Below are positions 17,320 to 25,380 of a stretch of DNA of 54,848 nucleotides, in pieces; positions within the stretch are counted from its first letter, which is position 1; each line of letters begins with the position of its first letter. The DNA is from Candidatus Fermentithermobacillaceae bacterium (GTDB taxonomy: Bacteria; Bacillota; Sulfobacillia; Fermentithermobacillales; Fermentithermobacillaceae): contig DUUV01000099.1 in NCBI GenBank assembly GCA_012841375.1, positions 1-54,848 on the forward strand, read 5' to 3'. The notes under the pieces were generated by a model. The model did not search any database and was not told the DNA's origin. It was given only the letters and a program-made list of their open reading frames with translations. The translations under genes and the position numbers were made by a program.

Positions 17320-17416
17320 GAGTCGGGCTCATTAGCGCAGCATAGTATGCAGAAGTGTATGCAGTTCATGGATGTGGCTCTACCCCTTGTTGTGATTACA
17401 GTTGTGTGCCCGGCTC
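17320..17416 (+). other. Long-stem inverted repeat before tRNA-Ser, possible small RNA
   Basis: GAGTCGGGC (17320-17328) pairs with GCCCGGCTC (17408-17416) over 9 positions with one G-U, enclosing about 79 bases just downstream of a good promoter. Inside is a tandem repeat GTATGCAG-N4-GTATGCAG (17345-17364). No T-loop or anticodon arm is found, so it is not a tRNA. It could be a leader structure or a separate RNA. Confidence 0.35.
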
Positions 17417-17425
17417 GTCCATCGC

Positions 17426-17515
17426 GGAGGGGTGGCAGAGCGGTTGAATGCGGCAGTCTTGAAAACTGTTGAGGGTGCAAGCCCTCCGTGGGTTCGAATC
17501 CCACCCCCTCCGCCA
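17426..17515 (+). tRNA. tRNA-Ser (anticodon TGA)
   Basis: Acceptor stem GGAGGGG/CCCCTCC, T-arm GTGGG-TTCGAAT-CCCAC, a long variable arm as in serine tRNAs, an anticodon loop reading TGA, and an encoded CCA end (17513-17515). Confidence 0.97.
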
Positions 17516-17573
17516 CTGGTACTCTTGTTTCATACGTGGTAATATAGGTGATGCGCTTACGAAAGCGTCTTGC

Positions 17574-17666
17574 GGAGAGGTCGCCTAGCCGGCCGAGGGC
17601 GACGGTTTGCTAAACCGTTAAGGGGGGAAACCTCCTTCGAGGGTTCGAATCCCTCCCTCTCCGCCA
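17574..17666 (+). tRNA. tRNA-Ser (anticodon GCT)
   Basis: Acceptor GGAGAGG/CCTCTCC, anticodon loop TTGCTAA reading GCT, a long variable arm, T-arm GAGGG-TTCGAAT-CCCTC, encoded CCA. Confidence 0.97.
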
Positions 17667-17674
17667 CTTGTTTC

Positions 17675-17751
17675 GCGCCGGTAGCTCAATTGGATAGAGC
17701 GACAGACTACGGATCTGTAGGTTGTGGGTTCGAGTCCCGCCCGGCGCACCA
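17675..17751 (+). tRNA. tRNA-Arg (anticodon ACG)
   Basis: Acceptor GCGCCGG/CCGGCGC, anticodon loop CTACGGA reading ACG, encoded CCA. A34 of this tRNA is the substrate of TadA, whose gene starts about 120 bases downstream. Confidence 0.97.
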
Positions 17752-17759
17752 GGTAGCGT

Positions 17760-17838
17760 GCGCCCGTAGCTCAGGCGGATAGAGCGGCGGATTCCTAATC
17801 CGCGTCTGCCGGAGGTTCGAGTCCTCCCGGGCGCACCA
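17760..17838 (+). tRNA. tRNA-Arg (anticodon CCT)
   Basis: Acceptor GCGCCCG/CGGGCGC, anticodon loop TTCCTAA reading CCT, encoded CCA. Only 8 bases separate it from the preceding tRNA-Arg. Confidence 0.96.
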
Positions 17839-17870
17839 TCGATTTTACGGACTGCGTGGGGAATTGGCGC

Positions 17871-18350
17871 ATGGACGGAGCAGACTGTCACCGTTTGGGC
17901 ATGTCCCTTGCCGTCTTAGAGGCCAAGAAGGCCTATGCCTTAGGCGAAGTGCCGGTAGGCGCGGTCATATTGAAGGGCGACAAGGTGATCGGGAGAGGGC
18001 ACAACCTTAAGGAGACCCTCCAGGACCCGACGGCCCATGCGGAGATGCTGGCCATACGCCAAGCGGCCGAACATGAGGGTTCATGGCGCATCCTCGATGC
18101 CGTCATGTACTCGACTCTCGAGCCGTGTCCCATGTGCGCCGGAGCCGTTGTGATGGCTCGCATCCCTAAGCTCGTTATCGGAGCGAGGGACCCGAGGACG
18201 GGAGCATGCGGGTCACTCATGGACCTTGTGAGGGACGAAAGGTTCAATCACCGGGTAGAGGTTTTGACCGGTGTAATGGAAGAAGAATGCGCTTCACTTC
18301 TTGAAGCGTTTTTTAGGGAACTCCGGGGCGGAAGTCGGCCCGGAGTCTGA
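17871..18350 (+). CDS. tadA: tRNA-specific adenosine deaminase TadA
   Basis: Deaminates A34 to inosine in tRNA-Arg(ACG), 159 residues. The zinc deaminase motifs are HAE (H56, E58) and PCPMC (C86, C89), and the N-terminal MSLAVLEAKKAYALGEVPVGAV is typical. ATG 17871 is preferred over GTG 17856 because GTGGGGA sits about 10 bases upstream and homologs start there. Its own substrate tRNA gene lies just upstream, in the same orientation and likely on the same transcript. B. subtilis keeps tadA in the same gene neighbourhood. Confidence 0.95.
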   Translation: MDGADCHRLGMSLAVLEAKKAYALGEVPVGAVILKGDKVIGRGHNLKETLQDPTAHAEMLAIRQAAEHEGSWRILDAVMYSTLEPCPMCAGAVVMARIPKLVIGARDPRTGACGSLMDLVRDERFNHRVEVLTGVMEEECASLLEAFFRELRGGSRPGV

Positions 18351-18355
18351 TGCCC

Positions 18356-18445
18356 GGAGGGGTGTCGGAGCGGTTGAACGAGCTCGCCTCGAAAGCGAGT
18401 AGGCGTTAACGCGCCTCGTGGGTTCGAATCCCACCCCCTCCGCCA
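18356..18445 (+). tRNA. tRNA-Ser (anticodon CGA)
   Basis: Acceptor GGAGGGG/CCCCTCC, anticodon stem CTCGC/GCGAG with loop CTCGAAA reading CGA, a long variable arm, encoded CCA. Confidence 0.96.
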
Positions 18446-18479
18446 TACTTGAAAATCGATATTCTTGTCTTGAAGGCGC

Positions 18480-18569
18480 GGAGGGGTGTCCGAGCGGCCG
18501 AAGGAGCACGCCTGGAGAGCGTGTAGACGGGTAACCGTCTCGTGGGTTCAAATCCCACCCCCTCCGCCA
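18480..18569 (+). tRNA. tRNA-Ser (anticodon GGA)
   Basis: Acceptor GGAGGGG/CCCCTCC, anticodon stem CACGC/GCGTG with loop CTGGAGA reading GGA, a long variable arm, T-arm GTGGG-TTCAAAT-CCCAC, encoded CCA. Confidence 0.96.
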
Positions 18570-18577
18570 CGATAGGT

Positions 18578-18855
18578 TTGGCCGTGCTAGATGGGGAGGT
18601 AGCGGTGCCCTGTAACCCGCAATCCGCTATAGCGGGGTTGATGCCCGTCCGAGGCCGCTTCTCTTTAGGGTCTGGCCAGCGCGAGCGGCGTTGAGGGCCG
18701 GGTCCTGCGCAATGGGAACTCGTGAACCCCGCCAGGTCCGGGAGGAAGCAACGGTAAGCGAATCTTTTCATGTGCCGCAGGGGTTCCTGGTCGGAGCAAG
18801 CTACGTTGGGACCGCCTGGGGAGGACGGTCGGAGACCGGCGCACGGCCTTTGCAT
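18578..18855 (+). ncRNA. ffs: Signal recognition particle RNA, long form
   Basis: Long Bacillus-type SRP RNA of about 275 nt with an Alu domain. The 5' region carries the conserved GTGCTAGATGGGGAGGTAGC and CCCTGTAACCCGCAATCCGC segments, and the S domain has GTCCGGGAGGAAGCAAC. The ends pair: GGCCGTGC (18580-18587) with GCACGGCC (18841-18848), followed by a T-rich stretch. Exact ends are approximate. Its place between tRNA-Ser and dnaX is the same as scr in B. subtilis. Confidence 0.95.
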
Positions 18856-18884
18856 TTTTCGGCGCCGCGAGAGGGGGATCCGTG

Positions 18885-20627
18885 ATGTCTTACGTAGCCC
18901 TGTACCGCGTGTGGAGACCGTCCAGGTGGGAGGACGTCGTAGACCAGAAGGCCGTTATCCGTATATTGAAGAACGCCCTCATCACCAACAAAGTATCTCA
19001 CGCCTACCTTTTCGCCGGCCCCCGGGGAACCGGCAAGACCACAGTCGCGCGCCTCTTGGCCAAAGCCGTCAACTGCAGCGATAGATCCGAAGCCGAACCG
19101 TGCAATGAATGCCCGTCCTGCGCGTCCATAATAGACGGAAGTACGGTGGATGTGATCGAGATCGATGCCGCGTCCAACCGGGGAATTGACGAAATGCGAA
19201 GCCTGCGGGAGGCCGTACGGTACGTCCCTGTCATGGGCGGTTACAAAGTGTACATAATCGACGAGGTTCATATGCTCACTCAGGAAGCGTTCAACGCCCT
19301 ACTGAAGACACTTGAAGAACCGCCGGAACACGTCATTTTCATCATGGCCACCACGGCGCCGCACAAGATCCCCGTTACGATTACATCCCGCTGCCAGCGT
19401 CTGGATTTCAGACGGTTGTCGGTCCCCGATATTGAAGCCCAGATGCAGAAAATCCTAGAAGCCACTACGGTATCGGGAAGCCCCGTCACGTGGGATCAGG
19501 CAGCCCTCAGACTTATCGCCCGGGCAGGTCAGGGCTCTATGCGCGACGCGTTGTCCATACTGGACCTCTGTCTGACCTACGGTGGGACAAGGCTCACCGA
19601 GGGTGATGTCCGGGAAATACTCGGTGAAACTTCATCCGAGAGCTTGCAGCGGCTTTTCAGGGCCATCGCCCAGAGAGACGTCCGGACGATCCTCGACGTT
19701 ACGAGAGACGCCTCGGACAAAGGCAAGGATATGGGCGAGATGTGTCAGGAGATCGGGATGTACGCCAGAGATATGCTGCTTCTCCGTTCCGGCGCCAAGC
19801 CTTCGGAGTTGGGGCGTCCCCAAGACGAGGCAGACAGCATGGGTTCCGTCGCCCGCACTTTTGCGACGCCCCTTCTCGTCAGCGTCCTTGAGGCCGTGTC
19901 CAAGGCGGCCTTGACCGTGAAGAATCAAGACGACCCGAGGCTAGCGTTGGAGGTAGCCCTTCTGGGGCTCTTTATGGGCGATGAGGCGCTTCCGGCAGGA
20001 GTATTTCCGGGTAATAAGCCTGAGGGGGCGCTTGAACCTCTTGCCGGCGTCTCCGGTCCGGCCCTAGGCGGCGGTGTCAGCGACGCGGATCCGGTGCCGG
20101 CTAAGGAAGAGCCGAAGGCCCGCCGTGAGCCTCTGGCCACTACGTCTCAGGCATCGGCCGGCGACCCCAGGCCTGGGCCTGGAGGGCCTGACTCCGGGCA
20201 GCCGGTGACCGAAACTGAGGAGTCCCTGTCCGACGAGAGACTGGCAGAGATCGTCAAGGCCGCATGGCCAAGGCTCCTGGAAGCTCTCTTCAAGAGCAAG
20301 AGGGTGAAGGTACGCGCTTACCTGATCGAGGCAAGTCCCATAAGGGTAGAGGGAGGCAAGACGCTTATCCTCTCGTATCCCAAAGGTTACATGACCCACA
20401 TGGAGCAGATAATGGTTGACGAGAACAGGCGGATCGTTGAAGCCGGCCTCTACAGACTCACGGGAAGGCGCTTCAAGATCGCCGTAGAGACAAGCGACCT
20501 AAGCCACAGGGGCGGAGCAGGTGGAAACGGGCAAGACGGGATGAACAGGAGTGGGGCCGAAGAATTGCATCCCCTGGTGAAAGCTGCAATAACTATATTG
20601 GACGGAAAGGTAGTAACGAAGGAATAA
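18885..20627 (+). CDS. dnaX: DNA polymerase III subunits gamma/tau
   Basis: Clamp-loader ATPase of 580 residues. Walker A is GPRGTGKTT, a zinc module reads CNECPSC (with an upstream cysteine), Walker B is VYIIDEVHML, and sensor/SRC is ITSRCQRLDF. Domain III follows, then a Pro/Gly/Ala-rich linker at about 370-450 and a tau-specific C-terminal domain. ATG 18885 has GAGGGGG at a 7-base gap; the GTG one codon earlier is too close. No slippery A-run suited to a programmed gamma frameshift was noticed. First gene of dnaX-ybaB-recR. Confidence 0.96.
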   Translation: MSYVALYRVWRPSRWEDVVDQKAVIRILKNALITNKVSHAYLFAGPRGTGKTTVARLLAKAVNCSDRSEAEPCNECPSCASIIDGSTVDVIEIDAASNRGIDEMRSLREAVRYVPVMGGYKVYIIDEVHMLTQEAFNALLKTLEEPPEHVIFIMATTAPHKIPVTITSRCQRLDFRRLSVPDIEAQMQKILEATTVSGSPVTWDQAALRLIARAGQGSMRDALSILDLCLTYGGTRLTEGDVREILGETSSESLQRLFRAIAQRDVRTILDVTRDASDKGKDMGEMCQEIGMYARDMLLLRSGAKPSELGRPQDEADSMGSVARTFATPLLVSVLEAVSKAALTVKNQDDPRLALEVALLGLFMGDEALPAGVFPGNKPEGALEPLAGVSGPALGGGVSDADPVPAKEEPKARREPLATTSQASAGDPRPGPGGPDSGQPVTETEESLSDERLAEIVKAAWPRLLEALFKSKRVKVRAYLIEASPIRVEGGKTLILSYPKGYMTHMEQIMVDENRRIVEAGLYRLTGRRFKIAVETSDLSHRGGAGGNGQDGMNRSGAEELHPLVKAAITILDGKVVTKE

Positions 20628-20670
20628 GAGGGTCATAAGGCTCACAAGGCTTAATTAGGAGGAGAACGAT

Positions 20671-21006
20671 ATGCCGAGATTCCCCGGTCCGGGCGGTTTC
20701 GATATGCAGAAGCTCATGAGGGAAGCCCAAAAACTCCAGACAGAGATGGCCAAGGTACAAGAGGAGCTTGCTTCTCGGACCGTGGAAGGTTCCGCCGGAG
20801 GCGGAATGGTGAAGGCAACTGTAACCTGTAGCCTTGATCTCAAGTCCATCGAGATCCAGAAGGAAGTCGTGGACCCTGACGATGTTGAGATGCTTCAGGA
20901 CCTCGTAGTCGCCGCGGTGAACGCGGCCGTGGCCAAAGCCAGAGAGACGGCCGATCAGGAAATGGCCAGGGTCACCGGCGGTGCCGGGCTCCCCTTTAAG
21001 ATGTGA
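20671..21006 (+). CDS. ybaB: YbaB/EbfC nucleoid-associated protein
   Basis: Small DNA-binding dimer of 111 residues. Family features are MQKLMREAQKLQTEMAKVQEELA, VEGSAGGGMVKATVTC and the C-terminal MARVTGGAGLPF. The ATG follows TAGGAGGAG. It sits in the standard dnaX-ybaB-recR order, overlapping a possible recR start. Confidence 0.95.
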   Translation: MPRFPGPGGFDMQKLMREAQKLQTEMAKVQEELASRTVEGSAGGGMVKATVTCSLDLKSIEIQKEVVDPDDVEMLQDLVVAAVNAAVAKARETADQEMARVTGGAGLPFKM

Positions 21007-21008
21007 TT

Positions 21009-21617
21009 ATGTCCCACCTTCCGGAAGCAATATCGCAACTGGTAGAGGAACTCAGAAAACTACCGGGAATTGGCCCCAAGACGGCCCAACGCCTGGCTTT
21101 CCACCTCGTGGTTTCAGGGAAAGATTCCATGAACCGCCTTGTGTCGTCTTTGATTGAGGCCAGAGACAAGATAGGATACTGTTCCGTCTGCGGAAACCTC
21201 ACCGACGTCGACCCTTGTGGGATCTGCCAAGACGTCCGTCGCGATCCGTCGGTCATCTGCGTGGTGGCCTACCCCAAGGACGTCCTGGCCATAGAGCGCG
21301 CCGGAGCTTTTCGCGGTCTATATCACGTCCTGCACGGTTACATAGAACCTCTCAAGGGGATTGGGCCGGAAGAGATAAGGGTTAAAGAGCTTATGGACAG
21401 GCTCGTGTCTACCGGCCGCGAAGTCAAAGAGGTTATTCTCGCCACAAACCCCGACGTCGACGGCGAGACCACCGCGTTGTACCTGGCGAAGGAGCTCAAG
21501 CCCCGCAACGTTAAAGTGACCCGGTTGGCCCGGGGCCTTCCTTTTGGCGCCGACCTGGACTACGCGGATGAAGTCACGCTCTCCAAGTCCCTTGAGGCCC
21601 GAAGGGAAATGACATAA
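21009..21617 (+). CDS. recR: Recombination protein RecR
   Basis: RecFOR pathway protein of about 202 residues that forms a DNA-clamping ring with RecO. It shows the N-terminal helix-hairpin-helix (LRKLPGIGPKTAQRLAFHL), the C4 zinc finger (CSVCGNLTDVDPCGIC) and a Toprim domain (AYPKDVLAIERAGAFRGLYHVLHG, and EVILATNPDVDGETTALYL). Either GTG 21003 or ATG 21009 could be used; neither has a clear SD, which suggests translational coupling to ybaB. Confidence 0.95.
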   Translation: MSHLPEAISQLVEELRKLPGIGPKTAQRLAFHLVVSGKDSMNRLVSSLIEARDKIGYCSVCGNLTDVDPCGICQDVRRDPSVICVVAYPKDVLAIERAGAFRGLYHVLHGYIEPLKGIGPEEIRVKELMDRLVSTGREVKEVILATNPDVDGETTALYLAKELKPRNVKVTRLARGLPFGADLDYADEVTLSKSLEARREMT

Positions 21618-21823
21618 GCCCTTAGGTGATTGGCCCCTTAGCCGCTTGATGCCCCGGTTGGTCCGCTCCCCGGTCCACTACTGAAGACATACCACTCCCG
21701 GACCCCTCCATGAAACATAGAGCAGGACAAAGAAACGTTCATGTGACGAGAACCTGCGCTGTATTAATTTACCATGCCGCGTCCATACTTTTCAGTGACG
21801 TCCGGCTTACGAGATGAGTAGAC

Positions 21824-22078
21824 ATGAATCATGGAGGCGATAGACCCAGAATGTTGTTTCGGAAAACGCGGGCCAATGGGGCGGTTGACAGGGAAAGGGA
21901 CGACTACCTGTTTGCGCTCAATCAGGCGCAAAGCGAGTACGAGGTGGCTAAGTCGTGCTTTTCCGAAGCCGTCGAGCCGGAGATAATTGACGAAGCCATA
22001 TTTCTCATGCAGGCCGCCCGCAAGAAATACTCCTACTTCCTCAAGAAGGTCAGAGAGTCCTCGACGCGGTTTATGTAA
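21824..22078 (+). CDS. yaaL: YaaL-like small protein (DUF2508)
   Basis: Charged small protein of up to 84 residues (75 from ATG 21851, the alternative start). The pattern ERDDYLFALNQAQSEYEVAKSCFSEA and ...AIFLMQAARKKYSYFLKKVRE is that of DUF2508. The order recR - yaaL - bofA is conserved in spore formers, which supports the name. Function is unknown. It is preceded by a 206-bp gap in which no gene is visible. Confidence 0.8.
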   Translation: MNHGGDRPRMLFRKTRANGAVDRERDDYLFALNQAQSEYEVAKSCFSEAVEPEIIDEAIFLMQAARKKYSYFLKKVRESSTRFM

Positions 22079-22122
22079 TATCCGGAGCCTCTCCCTCATA
22101 CGGATTTGCCGGAGGGATGACC

Positions 22123-22383
22123 ATGGATCTCAACGTAATCCTGGGAGCAGGGGTTCTTCTTCTCGTTGCATTTTATCTGGTTAAGGCCTTATCCCGGCCA
22201 CTCGCCGGGTTGGGAAAGATCGCGCTCAGGTCAGGGGTCGCGCTTGCCGTCATCTGGGCGGTAAACGTCGTTGGGCACTACTTCGGCTTTCACATGGGGA
22301 TGAACCTGGTGTCGGCGCTCACTGTGGGAGTATTGGGCATCCCGGGAGCGGCGCTCCTCCTCGCGGTGAAATATCTCATCTGA
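22123..22383 (+). CDS. bofA: BofA-like pro-sigma-K processing inhibitor
   Basis: Small membrane protein of 86 residues with two to three hydrophobic segments (VILGAGVLLLVAFYLV, ...GVALAVIWAVNVV and LGIPGAALLLAVKYLI). The C-terminal VGVLGIPGAALLLAVKYL is the BofA signature. BofA holds the SpoIVFB protease inactive in the mother-cell membrane of sporulating cells. The start is ATG 22123, since GGAGGG ends 6 bases upstream; an in-frame ATG at 22117 touches the SD. Confidence 0.88.
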   Translation: MDLNVILGAGVLLLVAFYLVKALSRPLAGLGKIALRSGVALAVIWAVNVVGHYFGFHMGMNLVSALTVGVLGIPGAALLLAVKYLI

Positions 22384-22486
22384 GGAGCCCTCTCACCCGA
22401 GCCACTTGACCAAATCATCGGCTGCTCCGTTCATGATTCAACAATCCACGGGCCGCCTGATGGGTCTCAGGTAGTTTTGAGTTTGA

Positions 22487-23536
22487 TCAAGGCAGGTAAT
22501 CCCGGGGGTTTAACGTCCTACCGTTCTTCCTTATCTCGAAGTGGACGTGGGGCCCCGTGGCGTCGCCCGTTTGACCCACGTAGCCAATGGTCTCTCCCGC
22601 CGAGACAGACTGTCCCGTCGAGACACCGATTGACGACATATGAGCGTATCTCGTCTCCAGCCCGTCGCCGTGGTCGATGATCACGAGTCTTCCGTAGCCG
22701 CCCAGCCAACCGGCGTGCTTCACAGTTCCCCCGGCCGCGGCGCCTATGGAAGTCCCCGTGCTCGCCGCGATATCCAGCCCGTCATGGAAGGACTGTTTTC
22801 CCGTGATGGGGTGAGTGCGCCATCCGTACCCGCTGGTCAAGGACCCTTGGATTGGCCACCTGAAGGAAGACGACCGGGATACAACCGGGACCGACCTGGC
22901 CGAAGCGCCCGGGAGGATCAACGTCATGCCCACGTTCAATACTTGAGAACTATCGAGGTTGTTGGCTTTTTCTATCTCGGCAATCGACACCCCGTATCGT
23001 CTGGATATGTCCCACAGCGTATCGCCTTCCGTGACTTTGACCACGACTCCCGAAGCGTTTTCCATGACGGAGAGTTCCATCCCAACACTGATACGGTCGG
23101 GAGAAGATAGACCGTTAAGCTGGGCCAGTGAAGCGGTGGATGTGTTGAACGACGCGGCGATGGCCGAGAGCGTGTCCCCCGGCTGGACCTTATACGTGGT
23201 CAGTCTCACCGGAGGTCGCGAATATCCCGGAGTAGTCCCGTCGCCTGCCATTCGCACGGAAGACGCCGAAGGCGCGTCGGGAATGAAGACCGGAGCGGCA
23301 ACGAGTTCTCCCAAGCTCTGGGCAGCCACGAAGTTTGCCGGAAGGGAAGGCGGCGGGTGGGGGCGTCCGGCCGTCCTGACCGGTTCTCCCTGGGGTGTAC
23401 GGTGTAGTCCAATAGCCACACCCAAAAGCAAGAAAGCGACACACAAGAGGGGCCATCCAAAACGAAGCCTTCGCGCCTCGTGAGAGGCCTCAGGCTTAAC
23501 CCGGAAGGACAGGACGCTTATGTGTCGCCGTCGCAC
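22487..23536 (-). CDS. LysM/M23 cell-wall endopeptidase
   Basis: Minus-strand protein of 349 residues from GTG 23536. It has a basic N-terminus, a transmembrane helix at about 26-44, a proline-rich linker, two LysM peptidoglycan-binding modules (about 114-157 and 166-209) and an M23 domain with HDGLD (H251, D255) and HVHFE intact. The start is set by a promoter 43 bases upstream and an AGGAAGG-type SD. The frame runs on upstream but crosses that promoter. Organisation resembles EnvC/NlpD-like or spore-wall hydrolases; the active site looks catalytic. Confidence 0.88.
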   Translation of the reverse strand: MRRRHISVLSFRVKPEASHEARRLRFGWPLLCVAFLLLGVAIGLHRTPQGEPVRTAGRPHPPPSLPANFVAAQSLGELVAAPVFIPDAPSASSVRMAGDGTTPGYSRPPVRLTTYKVQPGDTLSAIAASFNTSTASLAQLNGLSSPDRISVGMELSVMENASGVVVKVTEGDTLWDISRRYGVSIAEIEKANNLDSSQVLNVGMTLILPGASARSVPVVSRSSSFRWPIQGSLTSGYGWRTHPITGKQSFHDGLDIAASTGTSIGAAAGGTVKHAGWLGGYGRLVIIDHGDGLETRYAHMSSIGVSTGQSVSAGETIGYVGQTGDATGPHVHFEIRKNGRTLNPRDYLP

Positions 23537-23585
23537 TCTGTGGGCACACCTTCCTCTTCTTGATCTTATTTGGTGCCTCAGGTGA

Positions 23586-23614
23586 ATTATACCGCTTGGC
23601 CGAGGTAATGACAA
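23586..23614 (-). promoter_or_regulatory. Sigma-A promoter of the LysM/M23 gene
   Basis: On the minus strand: -35 TTGTCA (23614-23609), a 17-base spacer and a perfect -10 TATAAT (23591-23586). Transcription would start near 23579, 43 bases before the GTG start. Confidence 0.8.
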
Positions 23615-23691
23615 TTCGTCTACCTGGGGAAACTCTGCCAATGACACATCATGGCCCCGGTCTTCCTGAGACCCAATCCCCTGATCCCGTG

Positions 23692-23719
23692 TTGCCAAGT
23701 ACCTGACACGCCATATAAT
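23692..23719 (+). promoter_or_regulatory. Sigma-A promoter of the SCIFF operon
   Basis: -35 TTGCCA (23692-23697), a 16-base spacer and a perfect -10 TATAAT (23714-23719). The start would be near 23726, giving a leader of about 60 nt before the SCIFF peptide gene. Confidence 0.75.
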
Positions 23720-23784
23720 CATACTTGTGAACCACCCTGTGACATCTTATGTAAACTACACTTATTTTGGGAGGAGAATTTGAC

Positions 23785-23925
23785 GTGAAACCAAAACACA
23801 TTGTCCCCGTGATCGTTCCCGACTGGAAAAAGGAACGTCCTGACTGCGAGGCTTGCCAGTCTTCGTGCCAGTCGGCGTGCAAGACTTCATGCACCGTGTC
23901 CAATCAACCGTGCCCCCTGAAGTGA
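23785..23925 (+). CDS. SCIFF ranthipeptide precursor (six cysteines in forty-five)
   Basis: A 46-residue peptide from GTG 23785 with GGGAGGAG about 8 bases upstream. The six cysteines at 21, 24, 28, 32, 36 and 43 and the core CQSSCQSACKTSCTVSNQPC match the SCIFF family, which is near-universal in Clostridia. The neighbouring radical-SAM enzyme is expected to install thioether links from cysteine sulfurs to non-alpha carbons. The biological role of SCIFF is not settled; quorum-type signalling has been proposed in some clostridia. Too short for simple length cut-offs, so easily missed. Confidence 0.95.
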   Translation: MKPKHIVPVIVPDWKKERPDCEACQSSCQSACKTSCTVSNQPCPLK

Positions 23926-25334
23926 CGAGAGGACGACTTAGAGGGCTACACGTTTTCGAGGCCGGGGGCGAGTGTTTGGCGTATGACGGCGCCTCGGGCG
24001 CGCTCCATTGGCTGGACGATGTAGGGCGGGCCGTCGTCGCCTGGCTCATGGACAACCCTTCTTCCGCCGGCAGCGACCCGGTCCCTGATGGCCTCATGGA
24101 TGTCTTGAGCGGCAAGTTCTCAGAGTCCGAAATACGAGAGGCTTGGCGGGAGATGAACGCGGCCTTTGGGGTGACTCTGTTTGCTCCCGATGAGACGCTA
24201 GTGGCTCACTCCGTCGAAGAAGACCGCTTTTCGCCGATTGAGGCAGGCCTAAAGTCGATGTGCCTGGATATCGCCCACGACTGCAACCTGTCATGCGCGT
24301 ATTGCTTCGCGTCTCAGGGTTCATTTGGCGGAGAACCGTCGCTCATGTCTAAAGAGGTGGGAAAGGCCGCCATCGACTATTTCCTTGATGCCTCCAAGAA
24401 CAGAAAGTACCTCGATGTGGATTTTTTCGGAGGCGAGCCGCTTCTGGCCTTCGATACAGTCAGGTCGGTCTTGCTCCATGCCAAGCGTGAAGGGTTTAGG
24501 CGCGGGAAGGAATTCCGCTTCACGCTCACCACCAACTGCACCCTGCTGGATGACGAAAAGATCTCCTTCCTCAGAGACCACGACGTCAGCCTGATCTTGA
24601 GCATAGACGGTAGGAGCGAGGTCCACGACCGGATGCGGCCTATGCGGGGCGGGCAGCCAACCCATACCCTTGTAGTCCAACGGGCGAGGGCCGCGGCCGA
24701 AGCCAAAGGCGGAAAAGACTACTACATACGAGGAACCTACACCAAGCATAACCTTGACTTCGACGAGGATGTGAAGTTCCTCTACAGGCAAGGGTTCAGA
24801 CAGATCTCGTTGGAGCCGGCAGTAGGCCAGGGGCCGTGGGGGCTCACCCGGACCGACTTGCCCGCACTACGTGAGTCGTACGCTCGCCTTGTCGGATTTT
24901 GGCTGGACTGTCACCGCTCCGGCGACCCCTTTGAGTTTTACCACCTGAACCTGGGTCTCCATAAAGGACTCTGCAGGGAGCGAAGGGTGACCGGCTGCGG
25001 GGCGGGTTACGAGTACGTGGCGGTTACGCCCGAGGGAGAGATCTTTCCTTGCCACCAATTGGTCGGCCGGAGGGAGTACTCTATGGGCGACATCCGTAAC
25101 GGTATCCACAGAAAGGACCTCATGAGGCGCTTCTGTGAATCACGGGTACCCCGAAAACCGGATTGCGTCTCTTGTTGGGCCCGTTATCTCTGTGGGGGCG
25201 GCTGCCACGCCAGGGCCGTAGACTCCACCGGCGACCTTATGAAGCCGGATCTCCTTTCCTGCGATTTTATGAAGGCCCGTCTTGAGTACGCTCTCCTGGC
25301 CCAATATTCATTGGCGACGGAAGGTCGCCCGTAG
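23922..25334 (+). CDS. SCIFF peptide maturase, radical SAM/SPASM enzyme
   Basis: Radical SAM thioether synthase of about 470 residues (CteB type). An N-terminal peptide-recognition domain comes first (LAYDGASGALHWLDDVGRAVVAWL). The radical SAM cluster motif is CNLSCAYC (C121, C125, C128). A C-terminal SPASM region with further cysteines (CGAGYEYVAVTPEGEIFPCHQ, CVSCWARYLCGGGCH) holds auxiliary Fe-S clusters. GTG 23922 overlaps the SCIFF stop codon (GTGA), pointing to translational coupling; ATG 23889 is an in-frame alternative. Neither has a good SD. Confidence 0.93.
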   Translation: MTRGRLRGLHVFEAGGECLAYDGASGALHWLDDVGRAVVAWLMDNPSSAGSDPVPDGLMDVLSGKFSESEIREAWREMNAAFGVTLFAPDETLVAHSVEEDRFSPIEAGLKSMCLDIAHDCNLSCAYCFASQGSFGGEPSLMSKEVGKAAIDYFLDASKNRKYLDVDFFGGEPLLAFDTVRSVLLHAKREGFRRGKEFRFTLTTNCTLLDDEKISFLRDHDVSLILSIDGRSEVHDRMRPMRGGQPTHTLVVQRARAAAEAKGGKDYYIRGTYTKHNLDFDEDVKFLYRQGFRQISLEPAVGQGPWGLTRTDLPALRESYARLVGFWLDCHRSGDPFEFYHLNLGLHKGLCRERRVTGCGAGYEYVAVTPEGEIFPCHQLVGRREYSMGDIRNGIHRKDLMRRFCESRVPRKPDCVSCWARYLCGGGCHARAVDSTGDLMKPDLLSCDFMKARLEYALLAQYSLATEGRP

Positions 25335-25352
25335 GAAGGAGATCAGATATCT

Positions 25353-25380
25353 TGGTTCGAATATCATGATCTGGTTCGAA
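25353..25380 (+). repeat. Direct repeat TGGTTCGAA x2
   Basis: TGGTTCGAA at 25353-25361 and again at 25372-25380, 19 bases apart start to start, that is about two helical turns. It lies in the 127-bp gap before the G5/LysM/M23 gene and could be a regulator site. No convincing promoter is seen beside it. Confidence 0.4.

Noticed and set aside
16725-17516. Minus-strand frames crossing tRNA-Ser, and similar ones at 17610-17891 and 18294-18855
   Set aside because: Their sequence is read through tRNA genes on the opposite strand (GVGFEPT, GGTRTHNL type peptides), a known annotation artefact.
17489-18569. Repeated 3' tRNA ends (GTGGGTTCGAATCCCACC) as possible attachment sites
   Set aside because: They are the normal T-arm and acceptor of serine tRNAs; no integrase or element boundary is near.
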